Assembly: GCA_963693365.1 (NCBI GenBank)
Contig: CAVNZM010000010.1
Coordinates: 186,001 to 250,000 of the forward strand
Direction of reading: 5' to 3'
Origin: Amoebidium appalachense
Lineage: Eukaryota; Ichthyosporea
Length of the DNA stretch: 64,000 nucleotides
Part shown: positions 1 to 27,874 of the stretch, in pieces
Layout of the letters: each line of letters opens with the position of its first letter
Numbering within the stretch: the first letter of the stretch is position 1
Made by a program: the position numbers and the translations under genes
Notes under the pieces: model-generated
The model's database searches: none
Seen by the model: only the letters and a program-made list of their open reading frames with translations
What the model was told of the DNA's origin: nothing

Positions 1-700
<700 letters not shown>

Positions 701-754
701 GGGGGGGGATTAGGGGGAGACAAAGAGAATGAAGGAGCGGTGTTTACCCCTCAC

Positions 755-1020
755 CTCTCTCAAACCTTCCGCCGACTTCTTTAGCGCCAACACCAACCCC
801 AGAGGCAACTCCCTCTCATATGCTCTCTGCATGAACCACACCCACTGCTCCTCCCCAAAAAAGGAAAGTGTGCCCAGGGTTGGTATTCCCAGGGTGTGTA
901 ATTCAGCGGAAACTTGCGAAATTTGCTCTTCGACGTCCCAGCGGCCTTTGATGGCGGCAACGCGGAAAATTCGGTCGGTAGATATGAGGTAGCGTAGATA
1001 GTCGGATATCTAAATGCGTA

Positions 1021-1063
<43 letters not shown>

Positions 1064-1504
1064 CTGTTTTGTTTTTTTGGAGGGGGGGGAAAGAGGGGGG
1101 GGGGGGGGGGGGGGGAAGGGGGGGAGGGAGGTGGGGGGGAGGGGGGAGGGGGGAGGGGGGAGGGGAAAAGGTGGGAACGGGGTAATGGAAAAGGGGACGG
1201 GGGAAAGAGGGGTGTTAGAGTGCTGAGGTAGGTGGGAGCGGGAGAAGAAGAGAGTCAAACATCGTTGCACTTGGAACCACTTCATGCAAAAAAGTGAAAG
1301 CACACATACACACGCGCATGCGCGCGTGCGCGCACGGACACGTACAAAAACACCGGCGCAGAGAAAGGGAAGGGTATTTGGCGCGGGGTGGGTGGCGGTG
1401 GGGGGGGAGGGAAGTTGGTGAGAGAGGTAGTGTGAGGGGGGGGGGTGGAGGAAGCGGGAGACGGAAGAAGGGGAAGAGAGAGTAAGAGAGTGTGCGTGTT
1501 GGGG

Positions 1505-1538
<34 letters not shown>

Positions 1539-2400
1539 CGCAGGGTGGAACTCGGTGGGGTTGATGGAGATAGAGAGGGAGAGAGAGAGAGCGAGAGCGA
1601 GAAAGAGAGAGGGGACGAGGGGGGGGGGGGGGGGGGGGGCGCGAGAGAGGGAAAGAGAGAGAGAAAAAGAGAAAGAGGGGGGGCGAGGGAGAAAGTGAGC
1701 GAAAGAGAGACAGAGAGAGGCAGAGATAAAAAGAGAGAGAGCTTGTGTGTGTACACGTTTGTGTGTGGGGGGGAGGGGAAGGAGGGAGGGAGGGGGGGGG
1801 GCGGATGTGTGTGTGTGGGTGTGTGGGTGTGTGGGTGTGTGTGTGTGTGCGCGCGCGCGCGTGTGTGCGTTTCTTTACATACGTTTGTGTGTGCGTGCTT
1901 TTACATGTGCCTGTACATGTGGGTGTGTGGTGTATTTTAAAGTTTCTCATAGAATTGAGTGTGCCCGATGACATTGTGTGATCGAAAATTTTTGTCTGTG
2001 GTTGAAGGCTCTACCCAGGACCAGACCTGAAACCATCAGTAAAATGGAAGCTAAGTACGTGTTGGCACGGAGCAGTTCCACCTCCCCCCTCCCCCCCCCC
2101 CCCAAAAACCCCCCTCTCCCGCCTTCCCCCCACACACACACATGCACACACGCCCACGCACACGCGCACCCCCTCCTTCCCTCCCCCTCCCCCCCCCCCC
2201 TCTCCACACACACACCCTCGTGACATGAAAAAGCAAAAGAGAAAGAAAAAGGAAGAGAGAACGAATGGAGGGGGGAGGACCCTCCATAGGAAAAAGCCCT
2301 CAATGTCAAACCCTCAATGTCAAACCTTCCGATCACACACCTCAAAATCTTCCAGCTGCTGTGCCACCTGGTCTACCCTCTCTCCCCCCGGTGAGGGGGA
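755..2400 (-). CDS. Unrecognised minus-strand gene, three internal exons (partial)
   Basis: Three minus-strand segments look like consecutive coding exons, all entering and leaving in phase 0. Exon A is 2400-2341 (20 codons; acceptor after a T-rich tract, donor GTGTGT), containing VDQVAQQLEDFE. Exon B is 2081-2034 (16 codons; weak donor GTTTCA), containing ELLRANTYLASILLM. Exon C is 1009-755 (85 codons; acceptor TTTAG, donor GTGAGG), beginning ISDYLRYLISTDRIF and containing GKR-free, mixed-composition sequence such as FFGEEQWVWFMQRAYERE. Exon C is the strongest: 85 codons of normal composition with both splice sites in the middle of repeats. Exon B is the weakest. The joined stretch is amphipathic and probably helical, with no signal peptide or catalytic motif. 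I do not recognise the family. Both ends of the gene are missing: the 3' part lies left of the window, and the 5' exons were not found. Confidence 0.5.
1022..1960. repeat. TG, poly-G and GA-rich intronic repeats
   Basis: A (TG)n tract (1022-1060), G-rich sequence (1080-1200), G runs at about 1500-1540 and 1620-1640, purine-rich GA sequence (1560-1740) and TG-rich sequence (1800-1930). It sits between the candidate minus-strand exons B and C. No exon is visible inside it. Confidence 0.85.
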
Positions 2401-3040
2401 CTTCAGGCAAAAAAAACGAGAAAGAGATCTCAAGAGCTCGCGATCAGCCTGGTGAGAGCCATAACGGATGCAAACCTCGGGAATAAGCAAATCAGTGGTG
2501 CTCTAGATCTGATAATGACGGAGTCCCAATACTGTAGAATGTAATTGTATATACATAATAATATAGACTTATGGTATTTTTTGTGCTTAAATACCCCGTA
2601 GTTATATTAGTTTACCCTCTTGGGTATGGCTGGCACCGGCTATAAGCGCACCAGCAGTTCAACTCGAGAACCCCCCCTACCCCCTCATCCCCCGGCCCCC
2701 TCCCCCCTCATCCCCCCCTCCCCCCTCGTCCCCCCCTCCCCCTCGCCCCCTTCCCTCTCCCTTTCAAACTGGTACTTGTTATCCAGGTTACCTTCTGGGA
2801 GAAGAAGCGGGGGGGGTGGGGAAAGGGAGGGAGGGGGGGAGGGGGGGAGGGGGAGGAGCCGGGCAGAGAGACGATCAGAAGGCCGATGATATACACTTGT
2901 GCACGGGACCTCGGGTAGCCGCCAGTGCAGTGCGTGACAGTGTCTGTCACCCTGTTGCTATGCCTAGGCAGTCGGGCAATCATCTTCATGTAGCACTACT
3001 TAGTCATGAAGGATATACAATTGGATCCCGAATTAAGGCC

Positions 3041-3633
3041 ACATTAGATAAGGGTGGGGGGGGCGGGTTGGTGCAATGGTAAGATCTCTGCGTGTCAAGC
3101 TCAAAGTCGCAGGATCGATCCTGGTTACTTCCGATTTTTGTTCTGCCTCGACCTGTGTGTCGACGGTCCACTGGTCTGGCCGCCCCCTAGAAGCTATCAC
3201 CCCAGACCACGTCAAGCAGCACCACCAATTTGTTATCATCCGGCCGCAAGACATGACGTCATGAACAGCACCGGCCCTCTGACGTCGACGGCGCGCCGCT
3301 TGGGCATCCCAGCCCAACGTTCAAGTGGGAGACCAATCCGAGTGGTGCACCGGCCACGGTTCGGGTTAGCGTCCTGGGCATGGGGTCTTCCCCTTTCAAG
3401 TCTTTATGTTTGTGTATGTGTCCCGGGTCGCTCCCGGCTGGTGTTGTTAAAGTGAGCTGTGCTCACTTCCCCACTAGCGTTGCTGCGGCTAGAACCGTGG
3501 GATAAGGCGTAACTAAAAATAGTGCCAGTTGGGGTCAATTAGAATCAGGCTGACTTATGAGTGTGCTATGCAGTACGATCTGTGTCTAGGCGGAAGCCCT
3601 GAGGCAGTGCCTCGCCGGGAGTGAAACGGGATA

Positions 3634-3645
<12 letters not shown>
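3041..3645 (+). mobile_element. tRNA-derived SINE with 12-bp target-site duplication
   Basis: A segment of about 581 bp (3053-3633) is flanked by exact 12-bp direct repeats, ACATTAGATAAG at 3041-3052 and 3634-3645, as expected for a retroposon target-site duplication. Its left end resembles a tRNA: an A-box-like TTGGTGCAATGG (about 3069-3080) and a B-box-like GGATCGATCC (about 3112-3121) inside a T-arm-like inverted repeat, spaced as in an internal Pol III promoter. The remaining ~500 bp is unique-looking body with no open frame of note and no poly-A tail. The most economical call is a SINE mobilised in trans by a LINE. I see no second copy in this window, so family membership rests on the duplication and the tRNA-like head. 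Confidence 0.75.
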
Positions 3646-6350
<2,705 letters not shown>

Positions 6351-7587
6351 AGCAATTTGTTCAGCCCCATACTACCTATATTCAAGGAATACACCACACC
6401 GTGCCAACATGCCATCTCACTAAACAGATCTGGCGAATTTTCACTCTTCCAAAAATGCCTTCCAATGGTTCAGTGAATCTGGACAACCAAGTAAGTCACG
6501 CATGTTTTGCTTCTAACAACACTGAATCACTAATTAGCACACAATCATTAATCAGAAACTTTTACCACGATCGGTAAGATGTATTACTAACCAAATCGCC
6601 TGCATCTTTGAGGTGCGCGAGAGGTGCACACACACACGATCTACGAACACCAAATCATTTCACGGTACTACTGTATTTGCATATTTGAGATGCATCTTGT
6701 TAACATGCATGCATCTACACCTCACTGAGGCACGGGTTTGCACCTTTTTTGCATCTAATAGCTGCAACAGTGATGGCCCAACAACATCGTGTGGTGGTGG
6801 ACGGGTGGCTGGTAGTAGTATTTGTGCCATGCATGCAGGGGGGTGGGACTGAGCGTGTATAATTAGCTGGGTTCGACGATCTTCTCATTGAGTGACTGTG
6901 TGCATGCTCATGTCGAGTTGGTTTCAGAAAAGTCTTTTGCCCGACTTTATTCGCTATATTACTGAGCCGGTGTGCCGCTCCTGCCCTGGACAAGTCCAAC
7001 GACATGCTTTCTGTGCAGCAAAATGGCACAGCCCAGGACTTGGCAATCGAAACTGTCAGATTCACCGATTCCCACAAAGAGTACATCGTGAGGCCCATCC
7101 GAGGCTACGGCTGCTCAGAATTAAAATCTCCTTCCCATGGGAATCAAGCAAAGACAGCACAGCTTGGATGTACATGTTAGCGGTTCACTTATCCATACTC
7201 CTCATACCCTGCAAGCAGCAGAATCATGGCATGTTCCAAGTGCCAGAAGAAGTGTTCGGAACCACTGAGCAACGATGTTTGTCTTGCGGGTCTGGCCAAC
7301 CCGTGTTTAGATTTATTAAGGTTAAACTCCCTGCCCGGGCAGGAATAAAGTAGACTTACTTATATACAAAACAACACTGTCGTCTTTGAATATTTACATC
7401 TATCTCGTAGCAGGCTTGCTTGTGATGTGATTATTCGAGACACCTTTATAGGCTACTTTCACCAACCAAAACATAATTTTTCGTTCACAATTTAAACAGT
7501 CGTTCGCAGGTAGCATTCGCGTAGTTGAAAAACACCTATCCTTAGCAACATCATTCATTCCAGTGCACACCGTAGTTTGATGGGCTG
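6351..7587. other. Mostly unique intergenic or 3' flanking DNA of the CDK inhibitor gene
   Basis: Repeat-poor sequence. An open frame at 6892-7353 (+) and an overlapping frame of about 60 codons over roughly 7000-7187 show no recognisable domain and no convincing splice sites, so neither is called. On the minus strand, AATAAA (complement of 7313-7318) lies about 270 nt downstream of the CDK inhibitor stop and is a candidate poly(A) signal for it. Confidence 0.5.
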
Positions 7588-7998
7588 CTAGACGGTGGTC
7601 ATGATGCTAACAGGGCTCTGCTCGCCAGTTGCCCGTTTCTTTGTCGCTTGGTGTTGGCCGAACAACCTGTCGCTTGCTTGTCTCTTGCTCATTTCAGCAA
7701 GTAGACTGCATCCAACCGGTGACTCAGCCGGGCTTGGTGGAGGGGCCACGGTCATTTCCTCTACGCTGCAGCACCCATCACAATCCTCACACTCGCTCTC
7801 GTTCTTCTCCCAAACGTAGGCTCCAGGGAGCGGAGTTTCGGTGTTGAAACAGAAGTTCCACCTTGCACCTTGTGCGCTATGAAGAGCAGCAGCCTCGGCT
7901 TGCAGTTCGCGCGTCAGCTCATCATGGTCGGCTCCGAACAGGTTTCGGCGGAGGTTATGGGGGGCGGACCTAATCGACATGTGTACAGCGCCGGCCAT
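7588..7998 (-). CDS. Cip/Kip-family cyclin-dependent kinase inhibitor (p21/p27-like)
   Basis: A 136-residue single-exon protein, predicted to bind cyclin-CDK complexes in the nucleus and restrain the cell cycle. The N-terminal CDI domain (about residues 17-65) is clear: cyclin-docking RNLFG (18-22), a linker helix (about 24-44) and the CDK-binding block RWNFCF...TETPLPG..VWEK (46-65). Tyr61 occupies the place of the p27 tyrosine whose phosphorylation loosens inhibition. An acidic Cys-rich stretch (66-80) and a Pro-Ser stretch (85-95) follow. Near the C-terminus a second docking-like DRLFG (110-114) is followed by basic TKKR (119-122), a likely nuclear signal; no convincing PCNA box is seen. 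I chose the start at 7998 because it has A at -3 and G at +4; an in-frame ATG at 8076 would add 26 poorly conserved-looking residues. The length is similar to p21. It is intronless, unlike most neighbours. Confidence 0.9.
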   Translation of the reverse strand: MAGAVHMSIRSAPHNLRRNLFGADHDELTRELQAEAAALHSAQGARWNFCFNTETPLPGAYVWEKNESECEDCDGCCSVEEMTVAPPPSPAESPVGCSLLAEMSKRQASDRLFGQHQATKKRATGEQSPVSIMTTV

Positions 7999-10300
7999 TT
8001 TCTTTGTAAGTGTATGTTTGTTTTGGAGTAGAAGTTGCTCGCAGGAAAGAGGACGTGAACACTGGGAAAAAAGCAAGTAGCGACTTCGTTACATGTTCAA
8101 GACTTGCCGGGAAGTGTGCCGGCTTTCCTGCAGCGGTGGAATGGTTTTTGTTCTCGGCCGAGCGAACTTGCCGCCGAAGTTGCCGGGTATCCCTGGACTC
8201 TGAGAGGTATGCGCTCTATACACTAGTATGGTGCATTGCGTCTGCACGTTTCTTTTTATTTGAATTTTAAAGCCCAACAGACGCTTTACCGTTTCTATAA
8301 ATTGTTAAAAACAATAAGCAATTCGCGCGCAAGATCCTGTTGAATTGATTGTTAACAGTTTTAAAATTAGTTCAGCATTAATATTTATTAGGCTTATATA
8401 AGCGCGCGAAGAGGCCGCCTATTAATTTCGAAAATAAATAAATTTCCAGCACAAATTTAAAGTCACCAATCAGCTTTCTTGAAATAAAAAGTGTGGAAAC
8501 CCTTGAAATAAACTCAATGCGTTGTTACTTGTTGTAAAAGATGTCATGTTGGAGAACCATCAGACTGGCGCACGAAGCGCTGGCCGCCGGTCGATGGTTC
8601 AGGGCTAGGAAATTGTTGTTTTTTGAAGCGTACAGGCGCTGTGCATCATAGCCTAATTTTGGCTGAGAGGAGGGCAAAATGAACCCGGTGCTCAGTGGCT
8701 CAATTTCAACCCAAGTCCGGGGGTCGTTCTTTTGGAAGGAACACGCATTCAAGTGTCTCAAGTACAAATTGTGTATTTAGGGATCAGTTTATATCTATAT
8801 ATATATCATCTTCTCTCCCTCCATATATTGGCTCCAATCTGGCGAGGAAGGCTGAGCGGCTCAAGAACTCTCGAGATCTGAAATGTACGAATTTGCAGCC
8901 TATCCGGCCTCTGCATATCTATTTTTTCAAAACAGATATCAATAACATTTACGGACGCTTGCACTATGTTTCAATCCATTAATGACCGGAAATACCCCTC
9001 TTTGTTAATTTTGAGAAAATAATGATATCTATGATTCATTTTCAGGGTCCGCTGCCCAATGCTCATTGCATACCAGCGCTATCGCTCTTAGACCAATTAA
9101 AATGCCTCTCATTATCAAGTCATCAAACAAGCCAATCAGAAGAGGTTTCTAATCACGCAATTGAACCAAAAGTGTCGCCCTTATTAGCAATTCGATCACA
9201 CACCGCATGGCGAATTCCAAACGTGATATTTAGGTAATAGGAACGCGCATACCTATGTTTTTGGCGGGAAAGAAACGCCAATAGGAGAGGGTCATTTTGA
9301 CCGATTAAGAAGGAATGTGCACGGCGGCCGGCACTATCAAAAGATGTCCGCCGGGCATTCCGCCGGCCAGGCTGTTCGATTTCATGAGTGCTGTGTTCAT
9401 AAAAGTCCCGTGTCATCATTCACAGCACAGTACTCTAAGTAGCCTACTTTTCAAACGCCATAATAAACACTCCTATTCTTGAAGTTTGTGTCAGTCTGGG
9501 GCAGAGAAACTACATCCGGTATTCGGACTCCAATTCAAGGCTTGCAAGCACGATAATGATATCAGTCAGAATGTCCAATGATAACATGTCTTTATAATAA
9601 TTACCCGGCAACCGTACAAGCGGCCGCGGTGTCATTTCATGCGTGGTGCGGCCGGCCCGGCGCTCTTTTTCCCACGGCAACGTAACGCGTGAAGTTCTTG
9701 GTTGCCAAGGCACCCAAGTGACCCAACTGCCCCGCCCCCCACACATTGGAGCAGAAAGCATGGGAAAGGCGCGCCAAAAATGAATGGCGTACGACACAAA
9801 TACCGCAGTTTGCAAGAAATAGCTCATCTGGAGGTATTCGTAGCAACGACTACCGTTTGCGTGCTTGTGAGTTTGCCGCGTGACTGAGGCGTGCGCGGAC
9901 TGTACGTAGCGTGTGCTGTTGTTAGGTTATTTAAGCATCATTATCATAGAGGAATGTATATGTAGTTACTATAGGATTAGAAGCTATTTCATGTCACTAT
10001 ACCTCGAAGGCTGCCAATGGCCATAGTGCGCCATGGTAGTGCGTCACACACAGTCAGAGGCGTGACACGGTGACACACGCACACATGTACAGGTATCACA
10101 GTGATGAGTCACAATTTCACGAACACGTGCACACTGCCCTTCAATGCTGCACGTATGTACATGATGTAAGTGTACGAGAATTTCACTGTACAGACAACAT
10201 GTTAACATACGTGCAAAATATATACACACGAGGTGCCCAAACAGTCACAGTGTGGCACACACAGTGTCAACGTCACCTGCACGGCCGCACACTGACAAGT
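7999..10300. other. Unique intergenic DNA upstream of the CDK inhibitor gene
   Basis: This is the longest repeat-poor stretch in the left part of the window and contains the promoter side of the minus-strand CDK inhibitor. I see no confident exon. Open frames at 9022-9237 (+), 9153-9419 (-) and 9510-9827 (-) lack recognisable domains. CCAATCA occurs at about 8466 and 9132. No TATA box can be assigned with confidence. Confidence 0.5.
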
Positions 10301-10327
10301 TGTCGACATTCTCTCCTCTCCTCCAGT

Positions 10328-13700
<3,373 letters not shown>

Positions 13701-14880
13701 GTGTGGTGTGTCAACTTCTTGAGATATCAAGCTTCAGCTGAATGAGGCCATCTACATTTTGATAGACGTGTGTGCCGTGTGTACCCTATGGACATGCCAA
13801 GTCCTGTTGTGCCGTTAAAGCTCCCACTCGCCCGGCAGTTGTTCTGTTGATTTTAAATTTAGTAATGTAGATGCATTCGTTAACCTGAAATATTGTCTTT
13901 TTAACATTATGTCGACAGCTTCTTTACAAACACATGGCCAAATGGCTACGATAGCACATATTGGCGAACAAACCAAACGCATCGTTGTTAACATGTCCAT
14001 GTGCTCAAAATGTGTACAAATAACGAAAAATCAATATAAGATGGAGATATTACGACCGAAACGTCTGGAGCAGGTGTGTTGGAAACTAATACCAATACAA
14101 GCTATGGAGCACGGCGATAAATAGTCAGTGTTTCTACAGTACGCCCGCATGCACGTGTATGTGTGTGTGTGCCGCACGTGTGTGTCTGTCATTCTGTGTG
14201 CCGAAGATCTAAATAGATCTATCGGGTGAGCCGCGATCTGGCATTGCAGGGTTGGGCTGGGGTTGGCCAGCGTAACCGTATTGTCCTTTGGCCAATCGAA
14301 ACAGACAGTTTCTTAATCGTAATTGGGGGTTCTTGGGGATCTGCAAGCCCAGCTAAAACGCCCCTCCAGTCACAAAACTCAAAATACGCTTTTTTACAAA
14401 TTAAGTATCGCAAAATTACAAGGCCTGGACACTTGTCGGGGTTCGATATTGCTCATGAGAAGCGCCGTAGATATGTTCTTGAACAGAAATATTGAAAAAA
14501 TGAGGTACAGTTAGATATTAAGGGGCCTTAAAGCGTTTATAATGCTATACATCTGATACGAAAGCTGTTACGACGGCACCCTAACCTTATTCGTATCGGG
14601 GTCTTTCGTTAATCGTAATTACGGCGATTTTTTTTTCGTAATCCCCCCCCTGTGGCATTGCGATCGCTGAGTGGTCAACCTAAATCCGTAGCCACCCACC
14701 TACACATCATGAATCTCATGATATCACAAAGGCATTTGGGAAAGTTTCTCATTATATTGATAAGGGAAGACTAGAAAACTCCTAATCGAGTTCCAAGAAA
14801 GAAAAAAAATCTGTTTTCATATGTTATTTATGTCCATTGCGTTCATTGCGCGTTCAATAAAGACTTACACGAAGAGAAAC
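13701..14880. other. Unique intergenic DNA before the receptor gene
   Basis: Repeat-poor sequence with short open frames at 13909-14124 (+) and 14226-14495 (+) that show no domain or splice structure. I call no gene here. It forms the distal upstream region of the receptor gene. Confidence 0.45.
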
Positions 14881-14907
14881 AGTGAACCCCAGCAGGATAC
14901 GTTTAAA

Positions 14908-14945
14908 CCAATCATAGTGGGCTGTGAATGGCTCTGAACCAATCA
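14908..14945 (+). promoter_or_regulatory. Paired CCAAT boxes upstream of the receptor gene
   Basis: Two CCAATCA heptamers (14908-14914 and 14939-14945), in the same orientation and 31 bp apart, lie about 210-245 bp upstream of the chosen start codon. Spaced CCAAT boxes are typical NF-Y sites in proximal promoters. No clear TATA box was seen. The same heptamer also occurs inside many exons of this window, which weakens a purely promoter interpretation. Confidence 0.45.
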
Positions 14946-15153
14946 GCGCACGGGAGCCCAACTTCCAAAACCACAACAAACTCCCACTGATCACAACGTG
15001 CACATCACACATCACTACATACAGTTTGGTGAAGCATGCGTTCAAACTAGAAGTTACAAAAGTATTACACCACAGCGTAGAAGAACTTTGACACAACTAA
15101 TTTACCAAACAGCCAAGAAACAAACCACTCTATTGTCTAAAACACTAATTAGA

Positions 15154-25596
<10,443 letters not shown>

Positions 25597-25617
<21 letters not shown>

Positions 25618-25705
25618 CGAGCTGCTAAAAACACATTAGACCAATCATCGACGGTTTTAACTCGCTGCTAAGACACATTAAACCAATGTCGCTTTAGCAC
25701 CCTGT
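25597..25705 (+). repeat. Tandem repeat across the receptor stop codon
   Basis: Three degenerate units start at 25597, 25635 and 25677, each with ATTA(A/G)ACC, then a GTTTTAAC or GCTTTAGC-like segment, and in the first two GCTGCTAA and ACAC. The first unit encodes the receptor's C-terminus (IKPMSV) and its stop; the others lie in the 3' UTR. Confidence 0.7.
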
Positions 25706-26228
25706 TGGACTTCTCATGTATTGATTTTGTTGTTTTGTTTTTTTTCCAGTGAGTTTCTCTGGTTGCTGGAGGATTTCGTTTGCTTTCAAAGCGGTTAACA
25801 AATTGATTCTTGGTAAGCTCTAGGACGGGGGTTTTCCAAAAAGGTGTTTCAAGCATGCTCTTGATTTCTTTCTCCTCTCTTTTCGTTTCCCCGCAATTTA
25901 TGAAACCATCCTAGCACACGGGCATATCTATACACCAAGTACATGACTAGTGGCATACCTAGGCAGCACTCCTAGTTTAAAATTACAGCATGCGCAATCG
26001 CAGAACACAAGTTTCCTAATCGACTTTTCTTGTCAGCGAGCTCGAGTTTTCCTTGTATATATTCTTTTTGGGCATGCCATTTGCGTGACAAAAAAACTTA
26101 AGATACATTACGTAATTCTGTAGTATAGGAGTAAGGTTAATTTTAAAATATCTGCCACCACCGGGGCTTAGGCTAGTCAGGTCGTGTTTCTGCAGTAAAT
26201 GTCTGATGAAGTTTCGTTCTTTCAGAAT

Positions 26229-26327
26229 ATGCATATGATGAACATAGTGCAATTTGATATTATGCATATGATGAACATAGGGCAATTTCATATTATGCAT
26301 ATGATGAACATAGTGCAATTTGAAATA
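26229..26327. repeat. 33-bp tandem repeat, three copies
   Basis: Three consecutive 33-bp units start at 26229, 26262 and 26295, each beginning ATGCATATGATGAACATAG, with one or two differences between copies. The last copy runs into the candidate AATAAA at 26324. Confidence 0.9.
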
Positions 26328-26399
26328 AATACAGAAGGCTTCGAATTATCTTCGACGTGATCCTCCCTCCCTCCCTCCCTCCCTCCCTCCGCTCCCCCT

Positions 26400-26433
<34 letters not shown>

Positions 26434-26489
26434 CTAGGATTAGTTGGACCCCCCCCCCCCTCCCCTTTCCCTCTCCCCCCCCCCCTCCT

Positions 26490-26775
26490 GTCTCTGATCA
26501 AGACGGGTGATCCACCCATGTTCAAGTGAAACAGTATCTGGGTTGGGTTTCGTTTCGAGGTTAATGGGTTTGTTTGGGTGCTGGATGTTACTAACCGTGC
26601 ACCTAGGACCCCAAACTTCCCATTAAAAATTATTTTAGGACCCGCGCATGTACCCCTTGATGACGTGGGCCCCCCCTGAGGATGGGCTCTGCTTATTATG
26701 CATACTCTTTATGTATGGCTTGCATTCTGCATCGTGTTATCCGTTTGTTCTTGTGTACTTCGTACTTTATGACGC
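26490..26775 (+). repeat. Dispersed repeat family A, diverged copy
   Basis: Starts with GTCTCTGATCAAGACGGGTG, contains a middle part unlike the other copies, then the core GAGGATGGGCTCTGC to GACGCATTCA. It ends in a C-rich run, as the other copies do. Confidence 0.8.
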
Positions 26776-26832
26776 ATTCAACCCCTTCTCCCCCCCCCCC
26801 CCCCCCCCCCCCCCTCCCCCCCCCTCCCCCAT

Positions 26833-26952
26833 ATGACGTGGGCCCCCCTGAGGATGGGCTCTGCTTATTATGCATACTCTTTATGTATGGTTTACTCTGC
26901 ATCGTGTTATCCGTTTGTTCTTGTGTGCTTCGTACTTTATGACGCATTCAAC
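26833..26952 (+). repeat. Dispersed repeat family A, 3' part
   Basis: A 5'-truncated copy starting at ATGACGTGGGCCCCCC and ending GACGCATTCAA followed by poly-C. It sits about 60 bp downstream of the previous copy, which suggests local duplication. Confidence 0.85.
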
Positions 26953-27081
26953 CCCCCCCCCCCCCCCTCCCCCTCCATATCACCCGAAGCAGTGTGTGTG
27001 TGTGTGCGTGTTCGTGCGTGCACCCGACAGTCTTTTCCACTAAAATGTGTGTGTGTGTGTGTGAGTGTGTTTGTGTGTGTT

Positions 27082-27121
<40 letters not shown>

Positions 27122-27535
27122 CGTGTGCGTGTACGTGTGTTAGCTGCGTGCGCGTGTGAGTGGGGGAGGGGGGGGAGGAAAATGGCGGGGGAAGAGAGGA
27201 GGGAACTATACACATCATCTTTCAGTTTTATATCTTAGCATCCAGTGCTACTCCACATATCATCCGTCTACTTTAACCAATAGATCAATCCATGTCATGG
27301 AAGAATTTCAACTCTCATCATTAAAAACTCTTCTTCATTTGAACTACTGTAAATCACAATACAAATTGCATGTCAATCACACATACAAATGCATCCCTAA
27401 GGGCAAAAAAAGGCCACTATTCAAGTTTAAAAAAAAAGGTCAGCACTACACATCATCCCACTTGTACGTTTCACGGCAACTATTTTACAGTTACCACCCA
27501 ATAATTGCTCCTCTTCATCTACCCCCTACCCCCCC

Positions 27536-27566
<31 letters not shown>

Positions 27567-27663
27567 AAAAAAAAAAAAAAAAAAGATTGCAAGGACTCAC
27601 AAACAAACATTACAACAACTGCATTTTCCTGCGCATTCGACTTCACCATTTAAGCATACATTA

Positions 27664-27702
<39 letters not shown>

Positions 27703-27761
27703 ACACACACCCTCAAAAAAGTCCGGATAACTACAACACCATTACACACCCTGCCCCCCCC

Positions 27762-27797
<36 letters not shown>

Positions 27798-27874
27798 TTT
27801 CCCAACCCCACCCAACCAATTCCTCCCTCCCCCCCCCCCCCCCCCTGCTTCCCCCCCCCGGTGCTTATACCTTC

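Larger units (their letters stand above)
25706..27874. other. Receptor 3' flank and convergent intergenic region
   Basis: Contains a candidate poly(A) signal AATAAA at 26324-26329 for the receptor, a 33-bp tandem repeat, two dispersed-repeat copies, C-rich tracts (26401-26480, 26790-26829, 27531-27556, 27665-27700, 27754-27845), C-to-A switches and a (TG)n stretch (27045-27120). No coding exon is supported. The gene to the right is on the opposite strand, so this is a tail-to-tail junction. Confidence 0.6.

Noticed and set aside
3064-3136. Genuine tRNA gene
   Set aside because: The acceptor and anticodon stems do not form well and the sequence continues into a SINE body with target-site duplications, so it is a tRNA-derived head.
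6892-7353. 153-codon plus-strand open frame
   Set aside because: No domain, odd composition and no splice support; it lies in the 3' flank of the CDK inhibitor gene.
14998-15153. Earlier in-frame ATG for the receptor gene
   Set aside because: It would put 52 hydrophilic residues ahead of a clear signal peptide; the ATG at 15154 starts the signal peptide directly.
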